From Micromonospora sp. M71_S20 (lineage in GTDB: Bacteria; Actinomycetota; Actinomycetes; Mycobacteriales; Micromonosporaceae), in contig NZ_RCCV01000002.1 of assembly GCF_003664255.1 (NCBI RefSeq), forward strand, positions 2,501 to 66,500: 64,000 nucleotides of DNA. The letters are read 5' to 3'. Positions 16,583 to 24,133 of the stretch are shown here, in pieces. The notes beneath the pieces were generated by a model, which was not told the origin of the DNA, made no database searches, and was given only the letters and a program-made list of their open reading frames with translations. The stretch's first letter is position 1, and the number at the start of each line of letters is the position of its first letter. The translations under genes were made by a program, and so were the position numbers.

Positions 16583-17731
16583 TTAGAGGGAGCGGCGGCG
16601 GGGCAGCATCGTCAGCGCCGAGAGGGCGGCCGACAGCAGCGCTGCCAGCAGCATCACCTGGAAGACCGCCGGGTAGCCGGACACGCTTGCGACCAGGCCG
16701 GCCAGCGGCGCCCCGGCCACCAGGCCGATGTCCCAGAACGAGGTGAACGCACCGAGCGCCGCCCCCTGGTGGGCCGGATCCGTGCGGTTGATCACCAACA
16801 GGGCCAGCGCCGGGAAGAGCAGCGAGAGCCCGGCGCCGATCACCAGCCCGCCGAGGACCGCGACCAGCAGGTTCGGCGCGAGCGCGACGAGGAGCAGCCC
16901 CACCGCCTCCACCAGGGCCGATCCGACGGCCACCCGGCCGGCGCCGAGCTTGTCGGGCAGCCCTCCCACGAAGAGCCGGACCCCCACGTAGGTGAAGCCG
17001 AACGCGTTGAGCGCGGCGATGCCGTTCTCGACGCCCCGCTCGGCCATGTGCAGGGCCACGAACGAGGCCAGCGCGGCGTAGCCGAAACCGGCCAGGGAGA
17101 GCGCGACGCCGGGCGCCACCGCACTGCGGGGCAGGATGCCGGCCCGGCCCGCCGGGCTCGCCTGCTGCGGCCCCGGTCGGGCGGCGACGAACGCGGCCCC
17201 GGCGGCCGCCGCCACGACCGCGAACAGCCACACCGCGGCATAACCGGAGGTACGCAGCAGCACCGCGCCGAGCACGGTGCCCAACGTGATGCCCAGCCAC
17301 ATGTGGATGCCGTACAGGCCGACGACGCGGCCCCGCCGGTCGGCCGGCGCCAGCGCCACCAGCCAGGCCGCGCCGGCGGTGTAGACGGCCGCCTCGCCGA
17401 TCCCGTGCAGGACCCGGACGCCGACCAGCACGCCGACGTTGCCGGCCACCAGGTAGGCCGCTCCGGCGGCGGCACACACCAGCGCCCCGCCGAGCATCAC
17501 CGTCCGGTACCCGTGCCGGTCGCCGATCCGGCCGGCGATGGGCCGGGCGATCACGGCGGAGACCGCGATCGCGGCGATCACCACCCCCACCTCGACCCGG
17601 TTGCCGTCCAGCTCCTCGAGCACGTAGAACGGCAGCACGGCAAGGGACGCGCCCACGCCGAGCAGGCACAGGAAGATCGCGGCGAAGAGCGGCGCTATGG
17701 GCCGGTAGTACGACAGTTTTCCGCCGGTCAT
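16583..17731 (-). CDS. MFS transporter, probable product exporter
   Basis: A 382-aa integral membrane protein with about twelve hydrophobic segments (for example PLFAAIFLCLLGVGASLAVL, GVVIAAIAVSAVIARPIAG and AVLGGLVIGAGLSLLFPAL). The MFS loop 2-3 signature is seen as AGRIGDRHGYR. It resembles drug/metabolite:H+ antiporters of the 12-TM class. ATG 17731 lies 18 nt after the shell-protein stop, whose TAG is part of a TAGGAGC ribosome site, so it is probably the last gene of the operon from the NRPS-like gene. Export of the locus product, or self-resistance, is inferred from context. Confidence 0.85.
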   Translation of the reverse strand: MTGGKLSYYRPIAPLFAAIFLCLLGVGASLAVLPFYVLEELDGNRVEVGVVIAAIAVSAVIARPIAGRIGDRHGYRTVMLGGALVCAAAGAAYLVAGNVGVLVGVRVLHGIGEAAVYTAGAAWLVALAPADRRGRVVGLYGIHMWLGITLGTVLGAVLLRTSGYAAVWLFAVVAAAAGAAFVAARPGPQQASPAGRAGILPRSAVAPGVALSLAGFGYAALASFVALHMAERGVENGIAALNAFGFTYVGVRLFVGGLPDKLGAGRVAVGSALVEAVGLLLVALAPNLLVAVLGGLVIGAGLSLLFPALALLVINRTDPAHQGAALGAFTSFWDIGLVAGAPLAGLVASVSGYPAVFQVMLLAALLSAALSALTMLPRRRSL

Positions 17732-17749
17732 GGCTATGCGATGACGCTC

Positions 17750-18607
17750 CTAGGCCGGTACGACGTGGAAGAAGTGGGTCGGCAGGTGCACGGCCAAGCC
17801 CTCGTGGATCTCGGCACAGACGGCAGGGCCATCGATGGACAGCGTACCGGGCGGCGGGGTATCGACGCGAATCGAGGACCGCCCGGCGTCCAGCAGGCGG
17901 GCCGCCATCGCGAAGTCCCCCACCACCGCCTCGCCCGGCGCCACCATCCGCGTACGGCTGATCTGGACGCCGTTGCGGGTCAGGTCCGCCAGCAGCGCGC
18001 CCCGGCCGAGCAGGTGGGTGTAGTAGTCCCTCGGGTTGACGATCATCGCGTGCGGGGTGGCCCCGGTCTGCTCGATCTCGTCGCAGGCGGCGAGCAGGCC
18101 GCTGAGCCAGTCGTGCCGGTACGGCAGCCGCCCGATCTCCGGGTGCCGCAGCAGGCCGCCCTCGCCGATGGTCAGCGCCTGGTTCTCGGCCGTGGCGAGG
18201 CGGACCAGCAGCCGGTAGTCGATGAAGGAGGTCAGCCCTTCCGGGTCGTCGGCGAGTTCCTCGGGGATGCGCACCCAGGCACGGATCGGGTGCACCCCGG
18301 CGGAGGCGGTGCCGAACCGGAAGGCGGCCTCCCTGCGCAGGCCCGACTCGTGCACGGCGGCGGCCTCCCCCGCGTCGGGCCGGCCCTCGCACCAGAACCG
18401 GACCGGCTCCATGCCGACCGGCCGCTTGCGGAACAGATTGCGGACGGTCACCCGGGGGCGTTCCTTGGTCGGCTGGAAGGCGTCCGTGATGGTGTAGTCG
18501 AAGCGCACCTCGGCGCCGGCGGGATCGTCGGCGTACGCGCGGGCGAACAGCTCACCGGGCGACAGCGTCGACGACGCGGTCACGGGCGGCGCGGCGGTGG
18601 TGGTCAT
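17750..18607 (-). CDS. HK97-fold shell protein (encapsulin-like, probable family 3 / natural-product encapsulin)
   Basis: A 285-aa protein with the layout of phage HK97-type capsid proteins: a strand plus the long spine helix (VRIPEELADDPEGLTSFIDY then RLLVRLATAENQAL), a GEGGLL turn, a P-domain helix (WLSGLLAACDEIEQTG), the ATPHAMIVNPRDYYTHLL segment, AVVGDFAMAARLLDAGRSSI, and a last strand LAVHLPTHFFHVVP. N-terminal residues 27-75 probably form the N-arm and E-loop. No portal, terminase, protease or tail gene is nearby, so it is not a prophage remnant. Its ATG overlaps the stop of the sulfotransferase by 4 nt (ATGA). It should self-assemble into a compartment, with neighbouring enzymes as candidate cargo. 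The family 3 assignment rests on the gene context and my memory of that group. Confidence 0.82.
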   Translation of the reverse strand: MTTTAAPPVTASSTLSPGELFARAYADDPAGAEVRFDYTITDAFQPTKERPRVTVRNLFRKRPVGMEPVRFWCEGRPDAGEAAAVHESGLRREAAFRFGTASAGVHPIRAWVRIPEELADDPEGLTSFIDYRLLVRLATAENQALTIGEGGLLRHPEIGRLPYRHDWLSGLLAACDEIEQTGATPHAMIVNPRDYYTHLLGRGALLADLTRNGVQISRTRMVAPGEAVVGDFAMAARLLDAGRSSIRVDTPPPGTLSIDGPAVCAEIHEGLAVHLPTHFFHVVPA

Positions 18608-19341
18608 GAGTCCTCCCCGATGGAGATGGCGTGCCGGATCAGCCGCTGGTAGAAGGGCTGGTGGTGGTCGTGGTACGACCGCAGGGTGTCGTTGTTGGCG
18701 ACGGTCACCTCGAATGACTTCTCGACCGGCGAGAAGCCCGAGGTGCGTTCGACGTCGAGGTGCCACTTGCGGGTGCGCCGCCACTCGGCGCGCTCCCCCG
18801 GCGCCCAGTTCAGCGCCTCCGGCCGGTACGGCAGCCCCACGGCGGCGCACCAGGCCGACACCGTCTCGCCGGGGTGCCGCAGCAGGTCCTCGGCCCGGAT
18901 CACCACCGGCGGCCGGCGCGCGGTGCGGCTGACCAGGTCGAACAGCTCCCACTGGTGCTCGTAGCCGATCTCCGGGCAGGTCACCGTCGGCTTGATCGCG
19001 TAGTGCGAGCTGATCGTGCGGGCCGGTTCCCGGACGATGAAGGTGTGCGTGACGTCCGCGATCGCCCCGGGATCGGCGAACAGGTGCTCGTAGCGGTATT
19101 CGAGCGTGTCCTTGACGAAGACCGTCCGGTCCCGGCCCAGCTCCGTCAGGTGCGCGACGACCTTGGCCGCGTCGGTCACGGTGACGGTGCCGCCGCCGGC
19201 GGTGGGCAGCTCGACGTGCCCCTCGTCGAAGAGGGTGACCAGGGGCTCGTGGACGACCGTGACGTCGCCGCGGGCGATCATCATGCGCAGGAACGCGGTG
19301 GAGAGCGCCCGGGGGTGCGCCCACATGGCGATCACCGGCAT
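18604..19341 (-). CDS. sulfotransferase (PAPS-dependent)
   Basis: A 245-aa P-loop-like sulfotransferase. The 5'-phosphosulfate loop is MWAHPRALSTAFLRMM (residues about 6-21, in place of the usual YPRSGTT) and the 3'-phosphate motif is FIVREPARTISSHY (about 103-116). It would transfer sulfate from PAPS to an alcohol or amine of the locus product. Its TGA overlaps the shell-protein ATG in an ATGA junction, so the two are translationally coupled, which makes it the first candidate for encapsulated cargo. It follows the aldo/keto reductase gene by 40 nt. The substrate is unknown. Confidence 0.82.
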   Translation of the reverse strand: MPVIAMWAHPRALSTAFLRMMIARGDVTVVHEPLVTLFDEGHVELPTAGGGTVTVTDAAKVVAHLTELGRDRTVFVKDTLEYRYEHLFADPGAIADVTHTFIVREPARTISSHYAIKPTVTCPEIGYEHQWELFDLVSRTARRPPVVIRAEDLLRHPGETVSAWCAAVGLPYRPEALNWAPGERAEWRRTRKWHLDVERTSGFSPVEKSFEVTVANNDTLRSYHDHHQPFYQRLIRHAISIGEDS

Positions 19342-19381
19342 GCGGGCCTCCCGTACCGCGTCGCCCGGCGCTGCGACGCGC

Positions 19382-20365
19382 TCACTGCGACCACGACGTG
19401 GGCTTGCGGTCCCACCGGTGCGCGCGCAGCGTGTCCAGCAGCCCCGCGTCCAGCGGCACGCCGTCGCTGACGGCGAGGTTGGCGCGGACGTGCTCGACGC
19501 GGCGCATGCCGGGGATCACGGTGCTCACCGCCGGGTGGTGCAGGATGAACCGCAGGGCCAGCTCCGGCATGGTCATCCCGGCCGGCACGTCGGCGGCCAG
19601 CCGCTCGGCGCGCTCCACGCTGGGCAGCAGGTTCTCCGGCCCGAAGTACGTGCTGCGCCAGTCCTCCTCCGGCCAGGTGCTGTCGGCGGTCAGCGTGCCG
19701 GTCAGCGTCCCCTCGTCGAACGGGACCCGGGCGATGATCGCGATGTCGTCGCGCTGGGCGCGCGGGAACAGCTCGTCCTCCGGCGCCTGGTCGAAGATGT
19801 TGTAGATGACCTGCACGACGTCGATCAGGCCGGTGTCGAGGGCGGCGTGGCAGTTCGTCGGCTCCCACCGGTTGACGCTGATCCCGACACCCTCGACCAC
19901 GCCCTCCCGCTTGAGGTCCGCGACGGCCTCCTGCCAGCGGCCGTCGGCGGCCCACCGGTCCTCCCAGACGTGGAACTGGAGCAGGTCGATCCGGTCCACG
20001 CCGAGGTTCTCGAGGCTGCGGTGGGTGAACTCGCGGATGTGCTCGGCCGGGAAGACGTCGTCCAGGCTGTCCTGGGGGCCGGGCGGCCACTCGCGGTTCT
20101 TCGGCGGGATCTTGGTGGCCAGGTACAGCCGACGGTCCTGGTGCCGGCGCACCAGGCCGCCGAGGAGCTGCTCACTGACGCCCCGCCCGTAGACCCAGGC
20201 GGTGTCGAAGAAGTTGCAGCCCCGTTCCACCGCCTCGTCCAGGCAGGCCGGTGCGGTGTCGTAGTCCCAGCCGGTGAAGCCGCCGGGTCCACCGCCGATG
20301 CCCCACATCCCGTACCCGACCTCGCTGACCTGCCAGCCGAGCCGACCCATCCTGCGGTATCGCAT
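19382..20365 (-). CDS. aldo/keto reductase
   Basis: A 327-aa NADPH-dependent reductase of the AKR TIM-barrel family. The catalytic tetrad is present: Asp and Tyr in NFFDTAWVYGRG, Lys in YLATKIPPKN, His in LLQFHVWED. The cofactor-binding end reads VSTVIPGMRRVEHVRANL. ATG 20365 has GGGAG 6 nt upstream. It is 44 nt downstream of the NRPS-like reductase. A reductase domain releases an aldehyde, which this enzyme could reduce to the alcohol that the next gene's product would sulfate. That order of steps is an inference from gene order. Confidence 0.9.
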   Translation of the reverse strand: MRYRRMGRLGWQVSEVGYGMWGIGGGPGGFTGWDYDTAPACLDEAVERGCNFFDTAWVYGRGVSEQLLGGLVRRHQDRRLYLATKIPPKNREWPPGPQDSLDDVFPAEHIREFTHRSLENLGVDRIDLLQFHVWEDRWAADGRWQEAVADLKREGVVEGVGISVNRWEPTNCHAALDTGLIDVVQVIYNIFDQAPEDELFPRAQRDDIAIIARVPFDEGTLTGTLTADSTWPEEDWRSTYFGPENLLPSVERAERLAADVPAGMTMPELALRFILHHPAVSTVIPGMRRVEHVRANLAVSDGVPLDAGLLDTLRAHRWDRKPTSWSQ

Positions 20366-20409
20366 TCCACTCCCTAATCCGTGCCGGTCACCGCGTCGCG
20401 CGCGGCCGT

Positions 20410-23400
20410 TCACCCTGGTCCCGCCGGCAGCAGCAGCCGGTCGGCCTCCCGCCGCACGTGCTCGCCCAGCCAGGCGCGGTAGGCACCGACGGACGGGCCG
20501 AGCCGGTGGTCGCTGAAGCCCCGGTGCCGTTCCAGCTCGGCGCAGCCGTCGCGCCGGAAGAGTCGGGGGTTGTCGGTGAGCAGCGTCGCGAAGACCGCGC
20601 GCAGCGGCTCCTCGTCGGCGCCCGCGCCGGGCGGGAAGAGGGCCAGCAGCACGGCGGCGTCGCGGTCGCCCTCGTCCGCCGCCTCGCGCAGCCCCGCCAG
20701 GAACCGCCCGCAGCTCACCCGGGGCAGGGCGTCCGGACCGGCCAGCGGCAGGTCGGTGAAGTCGACGCTCACCGGGTGCAGGACGTGCAGCGTGCCGCCC
20801 CACTGGCGCGGGTCGACGACCGTGGCGACGATCCGCCGGGCGGCCCAGTCCACCGGCGTCCAGTCGGAGCGCACGGGCGCGTCGGGCCGCATCCGCAGCC
20901 GATGGCAGGCCGCCAGCAGCAGGTGGGTCAGGGCCCGGGGGTTGGGGTGGCCGTCGTCCGCCGCGGGCATCACCTCGCCGAGGCGCAGCATCGTGATGGT
21001 CGCGCCCCGCCGCCGGGCGTCGTCGAGATACCGCTCCGCCACCCACTTCGACCGGCTGTAGCCGCTCGTCGGCGGGACGGCGAGGGCCGGGTCGTACGTC
21101 TCGGGCAGCGGCTGGGGATGGCGGGCGGCCTCGCTGTCGAGGACGCCGAGGGTGGAGACGTGGTGCAGCGGCTTCGGCCGGCCCGTCAGGCACAGCCGCA
21201 GCAGCTCGGCGGTGCCGAGGACGTTCGCGGCGCGGTGGGCCCGGTAGTCGAACAGGAAGTTGACCAGCGCCCCGGCGTGCAGCACGAGGTCGCAGTCGTG
21301 GGCCAGCCGGTCCCACGCCTGCGGGGTCAGGCCGAGGGCCGGCTGGCCGAGGTCGGCCGCGTACCCGTGCAGGCGCAGGCCGTGGCCGGGCCGCCACAGG
21401 CCCCGCTCAGCCAGCGCGCGCACGACGCGGGCGGTGGCCTCGGCGTCGTCGGCCGCGCGGGCCAGGCACAGCACCCGGACGTCGGTGGTGGCGAGCAGCT
21501 CGTGGACCAGGCGCGCGCCGACGAATCCGGTGGCCCCGGTGACCAGGACCGTACGCGGTGCCCGGCGCCGGCCGACGGGGCGTACGGGCAGGTCGGCGGG
21601 GACCTTCGCGTCCCGCTCCACCAGCTCGTCCTCGGTCTCGGCGGGGTCGGCCGCGCGCAGCCGTACCGCGAGCGCCCGGGCGAGCCGGGCGGCGCTGCGG
21701 TGGGTGAACAGGTCCTGCACGCCGACGCGGAGGCTCTGGTCCGCGCCGAGGGCGGTGACCACGTCGAGGGCCTGGAGCGAGTCGCCCCCGGCGTCGAGGA
21801 AATCGGTGTCGGGGCCGAGGTCGGGCCGGCCGAGGACCGTCCGGAACACCCCCAGCACACGGTCGGGCAGCGTCCGCGCCTCGGCGGGCGCGGCCGACGG
21901 GCGTGTCCGGTCGGCGAGCGTACGGTCCAGCCATGCCTCCAGCGCCCGCCGGTCGACTTTGCCGTTGCCGGTCAGCGGCAGCGCGTCGCGCACGACGACG
22001 TGCCGGGGCACGTGGGTCCGGGGCAGCAGCCGCCGCAGGTGCGCCCGCACCTGCGCCTCCGTCACCTCGGGGTCGGCGGCGAGGAAGAGTGCCAGCGACT
22101 TCCCCCGGTGCTCGCGGGCGAGCAGGACCTTCGCCTGCCGTACGCCGGCCAGCCGGGTGGCGGCGGTCTCGATCTCGCCGGCCTCGATCCGCACGCCGTT
22201 GACCTTGAGCTGGTGGTCGCGGCGGCCGGCGAAGTGCAGCCGGCCGTCGGGGGCGATCCGGCCGAGGTCGCCGGTGCGGTAGAGCCGCGGGCCCGGGATG
22301 TCGGGCAGCGGGTTGGGCACGAACACCTCGGCGGTGCGGGCCGCGTCGCCGAGGTACCCCTCGCCCAGACACACGCCGCCGATGACGATCTCGCCGGTCT
22401 CGCCCGGCGGCAGGGGCCGCAGCTCGGCGTCCACCACGGCGGCGTAGCAGTTGTCGATGGGCCGGCCGATGGGGATGACGTCGCCGTCGGATCGGGCGAC
22501 GGTGTGGAAGATCATGCCGATCGACGCCTCGGTGGGGCCGTAGCCGTTGGTGACCGCCACCCCCGGCACCAGCTCGACCAGGCGGTGCACCGCCCACGGG
22601 TCGATCTCCTCGCCGCCGACGATCACGTTGCGCAGCGACGCGACGGCGCGGCGGGCGGCCGGGTCCCGGTCCAGGACCGAGACCAGCGCGCCGAGCACGC
22701 TCGGCACGAAGTCGGTCATCGTGACGGCCTCGTCGGCGATGGTCCGGACGGTCCGCTCGACGTCGAGGAACCCGCCCTCGACCGGCACCACCGTCCGGCC
22801 GCCGGTGGTCAGCGGCCAGAACATCTGCCACACCGACGAGTCGAAGGTGTGCCGGCTGTTCTGGAGCACCACCTCGTCGCCGGTCGCCGCGAAGTGGCGA
22901 GACATGAACCGCAGCCGGTTGGCGATCCCGTCGTGCCGGTTCAGCGCGCACTTCGGGGTGCCGGTGGTGCCCGAGGTGAAGATGCCGTAGATCAGGTCGG
23001 CGGGACCGATCGGCACGCCGGGCCGGCGGCGGGTCGGGGTGATCTCGTCGAGGTCGACGGGCAGGCAGGGGACGTCTCCGGTGTCGGGACGCGGGCCGGC
23101 GCCGCGTACCACCGCGAGCCGGGGCCGGACCACCCGCAGCGAGGCGTGCAGCCGGTCCGCCGGCCAGCCGGGATCGACGGGTACGAAGGCCGCGCCGAGC
23201 TTCATCAACGCCAGGTCGACGACGGGCAGTTCGAGCCCGTCGGCGAGCAGGACGGGCACCACGTCGCCCCGCCGGACGCCCCGCCCCGCCAGGGCGGCGG
23301 CGACGCCGTTGGCCAGGTCGTCGAGTTCGCGGTACGTCAGCGAACGGCCCCGGAACGACACCGCCCGACGGTGCGGGTGCCGGTCGACGCGCTCCTCGAC

Positions 23401-23535
23401 CATGCCGGGCACGGCGAGGAAGGGGCCGTCGTCGTACGGTGTCACGGCGGCCGCCGGAGGGGTGGCGGTGCACCGGCAGGTGGGTCCGTCGGAGACGGCA
23501 ACCGCCGCCGCGTATCCGGTGTCGCCCGCCCTCAT
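20410..23535 (-). CDS. NRPS-like A-T-R enzyme (adenylation, carrier, thioester reductase)
   Basis: A 1041-aa enzyme that activates a carboxylic or amino acid, tethers it and releases it as an aldehyde; no condensation domain is present. The A domain spans about 30-530: A3 TSGTTGTPKC, A5 NGYGPTEAS, A7/A8 YRTGDLGRI and KVNGVRIEAGEIE, A10 NGKVDRRAL. The carrier domain has the phosphopantetheine Ser at about residue 586 (DAGGDSLQAL). The reductase domain (about 660-1040) starts VLVTGATGFVGARL and has the SDR pair in TGYSRSKWVAERYL. Specificity residues read by eye as D-S-W-D-I-G-G-I-G-K; the acidic fourth position may favour a basic amino acid. ATG 23535 has AGGAGG 6 nt upstream; the frame extends upstream without it. 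Confidence 0.93.
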   Translation of the reverse strand: MRAGDTGYAAAVAVSDGPTCRCTATPPAAAVTPYDDGPFLAVPGMVEERVDRHPHRRAVSFRGRSLTYRELDDLANGVAAALAGRGVRRGDVVPVLLADGLELPVVDLALMKLGAAFVPVDPGWPADRLHASLRVVRPRLAVVRGAGPRPDTGDVPCLPVDLDEITPTRRRPGVPIGPADLIYGIFTSGTTGTPKCALNRHDGIANRLRFMSRHFAATGDEVVLQNSRHTFDSSVWQMFWPLTTGGRTVVPVEGGFLDVERTVRTIADEAVTMTDFVPSVLGALVSVLDRDPAARRAVASLRNVIVGGEEIDPWAVHRLVELVPGVAVTNGYGPTEASIGMIFHTVARSDGDVIPIGRPIDNCYAAVVDAELRPLPPGETGEIVIGGVCLGEGYLGDAARTAEVFVPNPLPDIPGPRLYRTGDLGRIAPDGRLHFAGRRDHQLKVNGVRIEAGEIETAATRLAGVRQAKVLLAREHRGKSLALFLAADPEVTEAQVRAHLRRLLPRTHVPRHVVVRDALPLTGNGKVDRRALEAWLDRTLADRTRPSAAPAEARTLPDRVLGVFRTVLGRPDLGPDTDFLDAGGDSLQALDVVTALGADQSLRVGVQDLFTHRSAARLARALAVRLRAADPAETEDELVERDAKVPADLPVRPVGRRRAPRTVLVTGATGFVGARLVHELLATTDVRVLCLARAADDAEATARVVRALAERGLWRPGHGLRLHGYAADLGQPALGLTPQAWDRLAHDCDLVLHAGALVNFLFDYRAHRAANVLGTAELLRLCLTGRPKPLHHVSTLGVLDSEAARHPQPLPETYDPALAVPPTSGYSRSKWVAERYLDDARRRGATITMLRLGEVMPAADDGHPNPRALTHLLLAACHRLRMRPDAPVRSDWTPVDWAARRIVATVVDPRQWGGTLHVLHPVSVDFTDLPLAGPDALPRVSCGRFLAGLREAADEGDRDAAVLLALFPPGAGADEEPLRAVFATLLTDNPRLFRRDGCAELERHRGFSDHRLGPSVGAYRAWLGEHVRREADRLLLPAGPG

Positions 23536-24133
23536 CACGCCTCCTGTCCCCGAGCTCGCCCGGCCTGTCGTCACGCCGCGGACGGGACGAATCCGACCCG
23601 ACGCACAGCAAGGGTTCTTATCGTCACCGGTCGATGCCCTGGCTGCTGGTCAAGCACACTAGAGGGCCGACCGAGAGGAGGGAACACGCAACTTTCTGCT
23701 ACATCGATTTCTGTCACTTGGAAATGGCGACCGCGCCCCCGAGCGACTCCCCGCGCGCCGACCGTCCGGCGCACAGGCCTCCCACCAGGGAATCCTTCGC
23801 CCACACACCGGCGTACGCGCAGAATCCACGCTGGACCGTCGACCGCGCGGAAACGGACCGACGGGGCGGACGGACAGTCCCCGCCCTGCGGACGAGCAGG
23901 CACGATGACGGGCGGTAGCCGGCGACGCGCGGGCCGCCGGACCGGCGGCGCCTTCAGGTGGCGGACGGCCAGGAATCGGACGGGCACCCGCGCGAGGCCG
24001 ACCGGACGAGCCGGCCGGGCCCCCGAGGGCGGTTCCGACCCAGCCACTGACGAGGCCACGGCGGGCTCGCCGTCGGCGCACCCGGCACGGCGGGTCGCGG
24101 TGTCCCCCTCGCCGGTCACCGCCGTCATCGCGA
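23536..24133. other. 598-nt gap between two transcription units
   Basis: No reliable gene is seen. One minus-strand frame opens 5 nt after the acyl-AMP ligase stop (ATG 24128) and runs 185 codons, but it is Arg/Pro-rich, matches no family I know, loses GC3 bias in its second half and runs across the hairpin at 23994. The locally AT-richer stretch around 23620-23730 is the likely promoter region of the NRPS-like operon. Confidence 0.5.
23994..24024 (-). terminator. acyl-AMP ligase terminator hairpin (repeat copy 1)
   Basis: On the minus strand the arm GGGGGCCCGGCCGG and CTCGT loop are followed by a partly diverged right arm, giving about 12 paired bases with one bulge. The left half is nearly identical to the hairpin at 26252-26284. 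It lies about 110 nt past the ligase stop. Confidence 0.5.

Noticed and set aside
17750..18607. Prophage or phage-tail remnant as the source of the HK97-fold gene
   Set aside because: No integrase, terminase, portal, protease or tail gene is present; codon usage and overlaps tie it to the metabolic genes.
23571..24128. 185-codon minus-strand frame in the gap between the ligase and NRPS-like genes
   Set aside because: It starts 5 nt after a stop codon, but it has no ribosome site of quality, Arg/Pro-rich sequence, failing GC3 in its second half, and it crosses a terminator-like hairpin.
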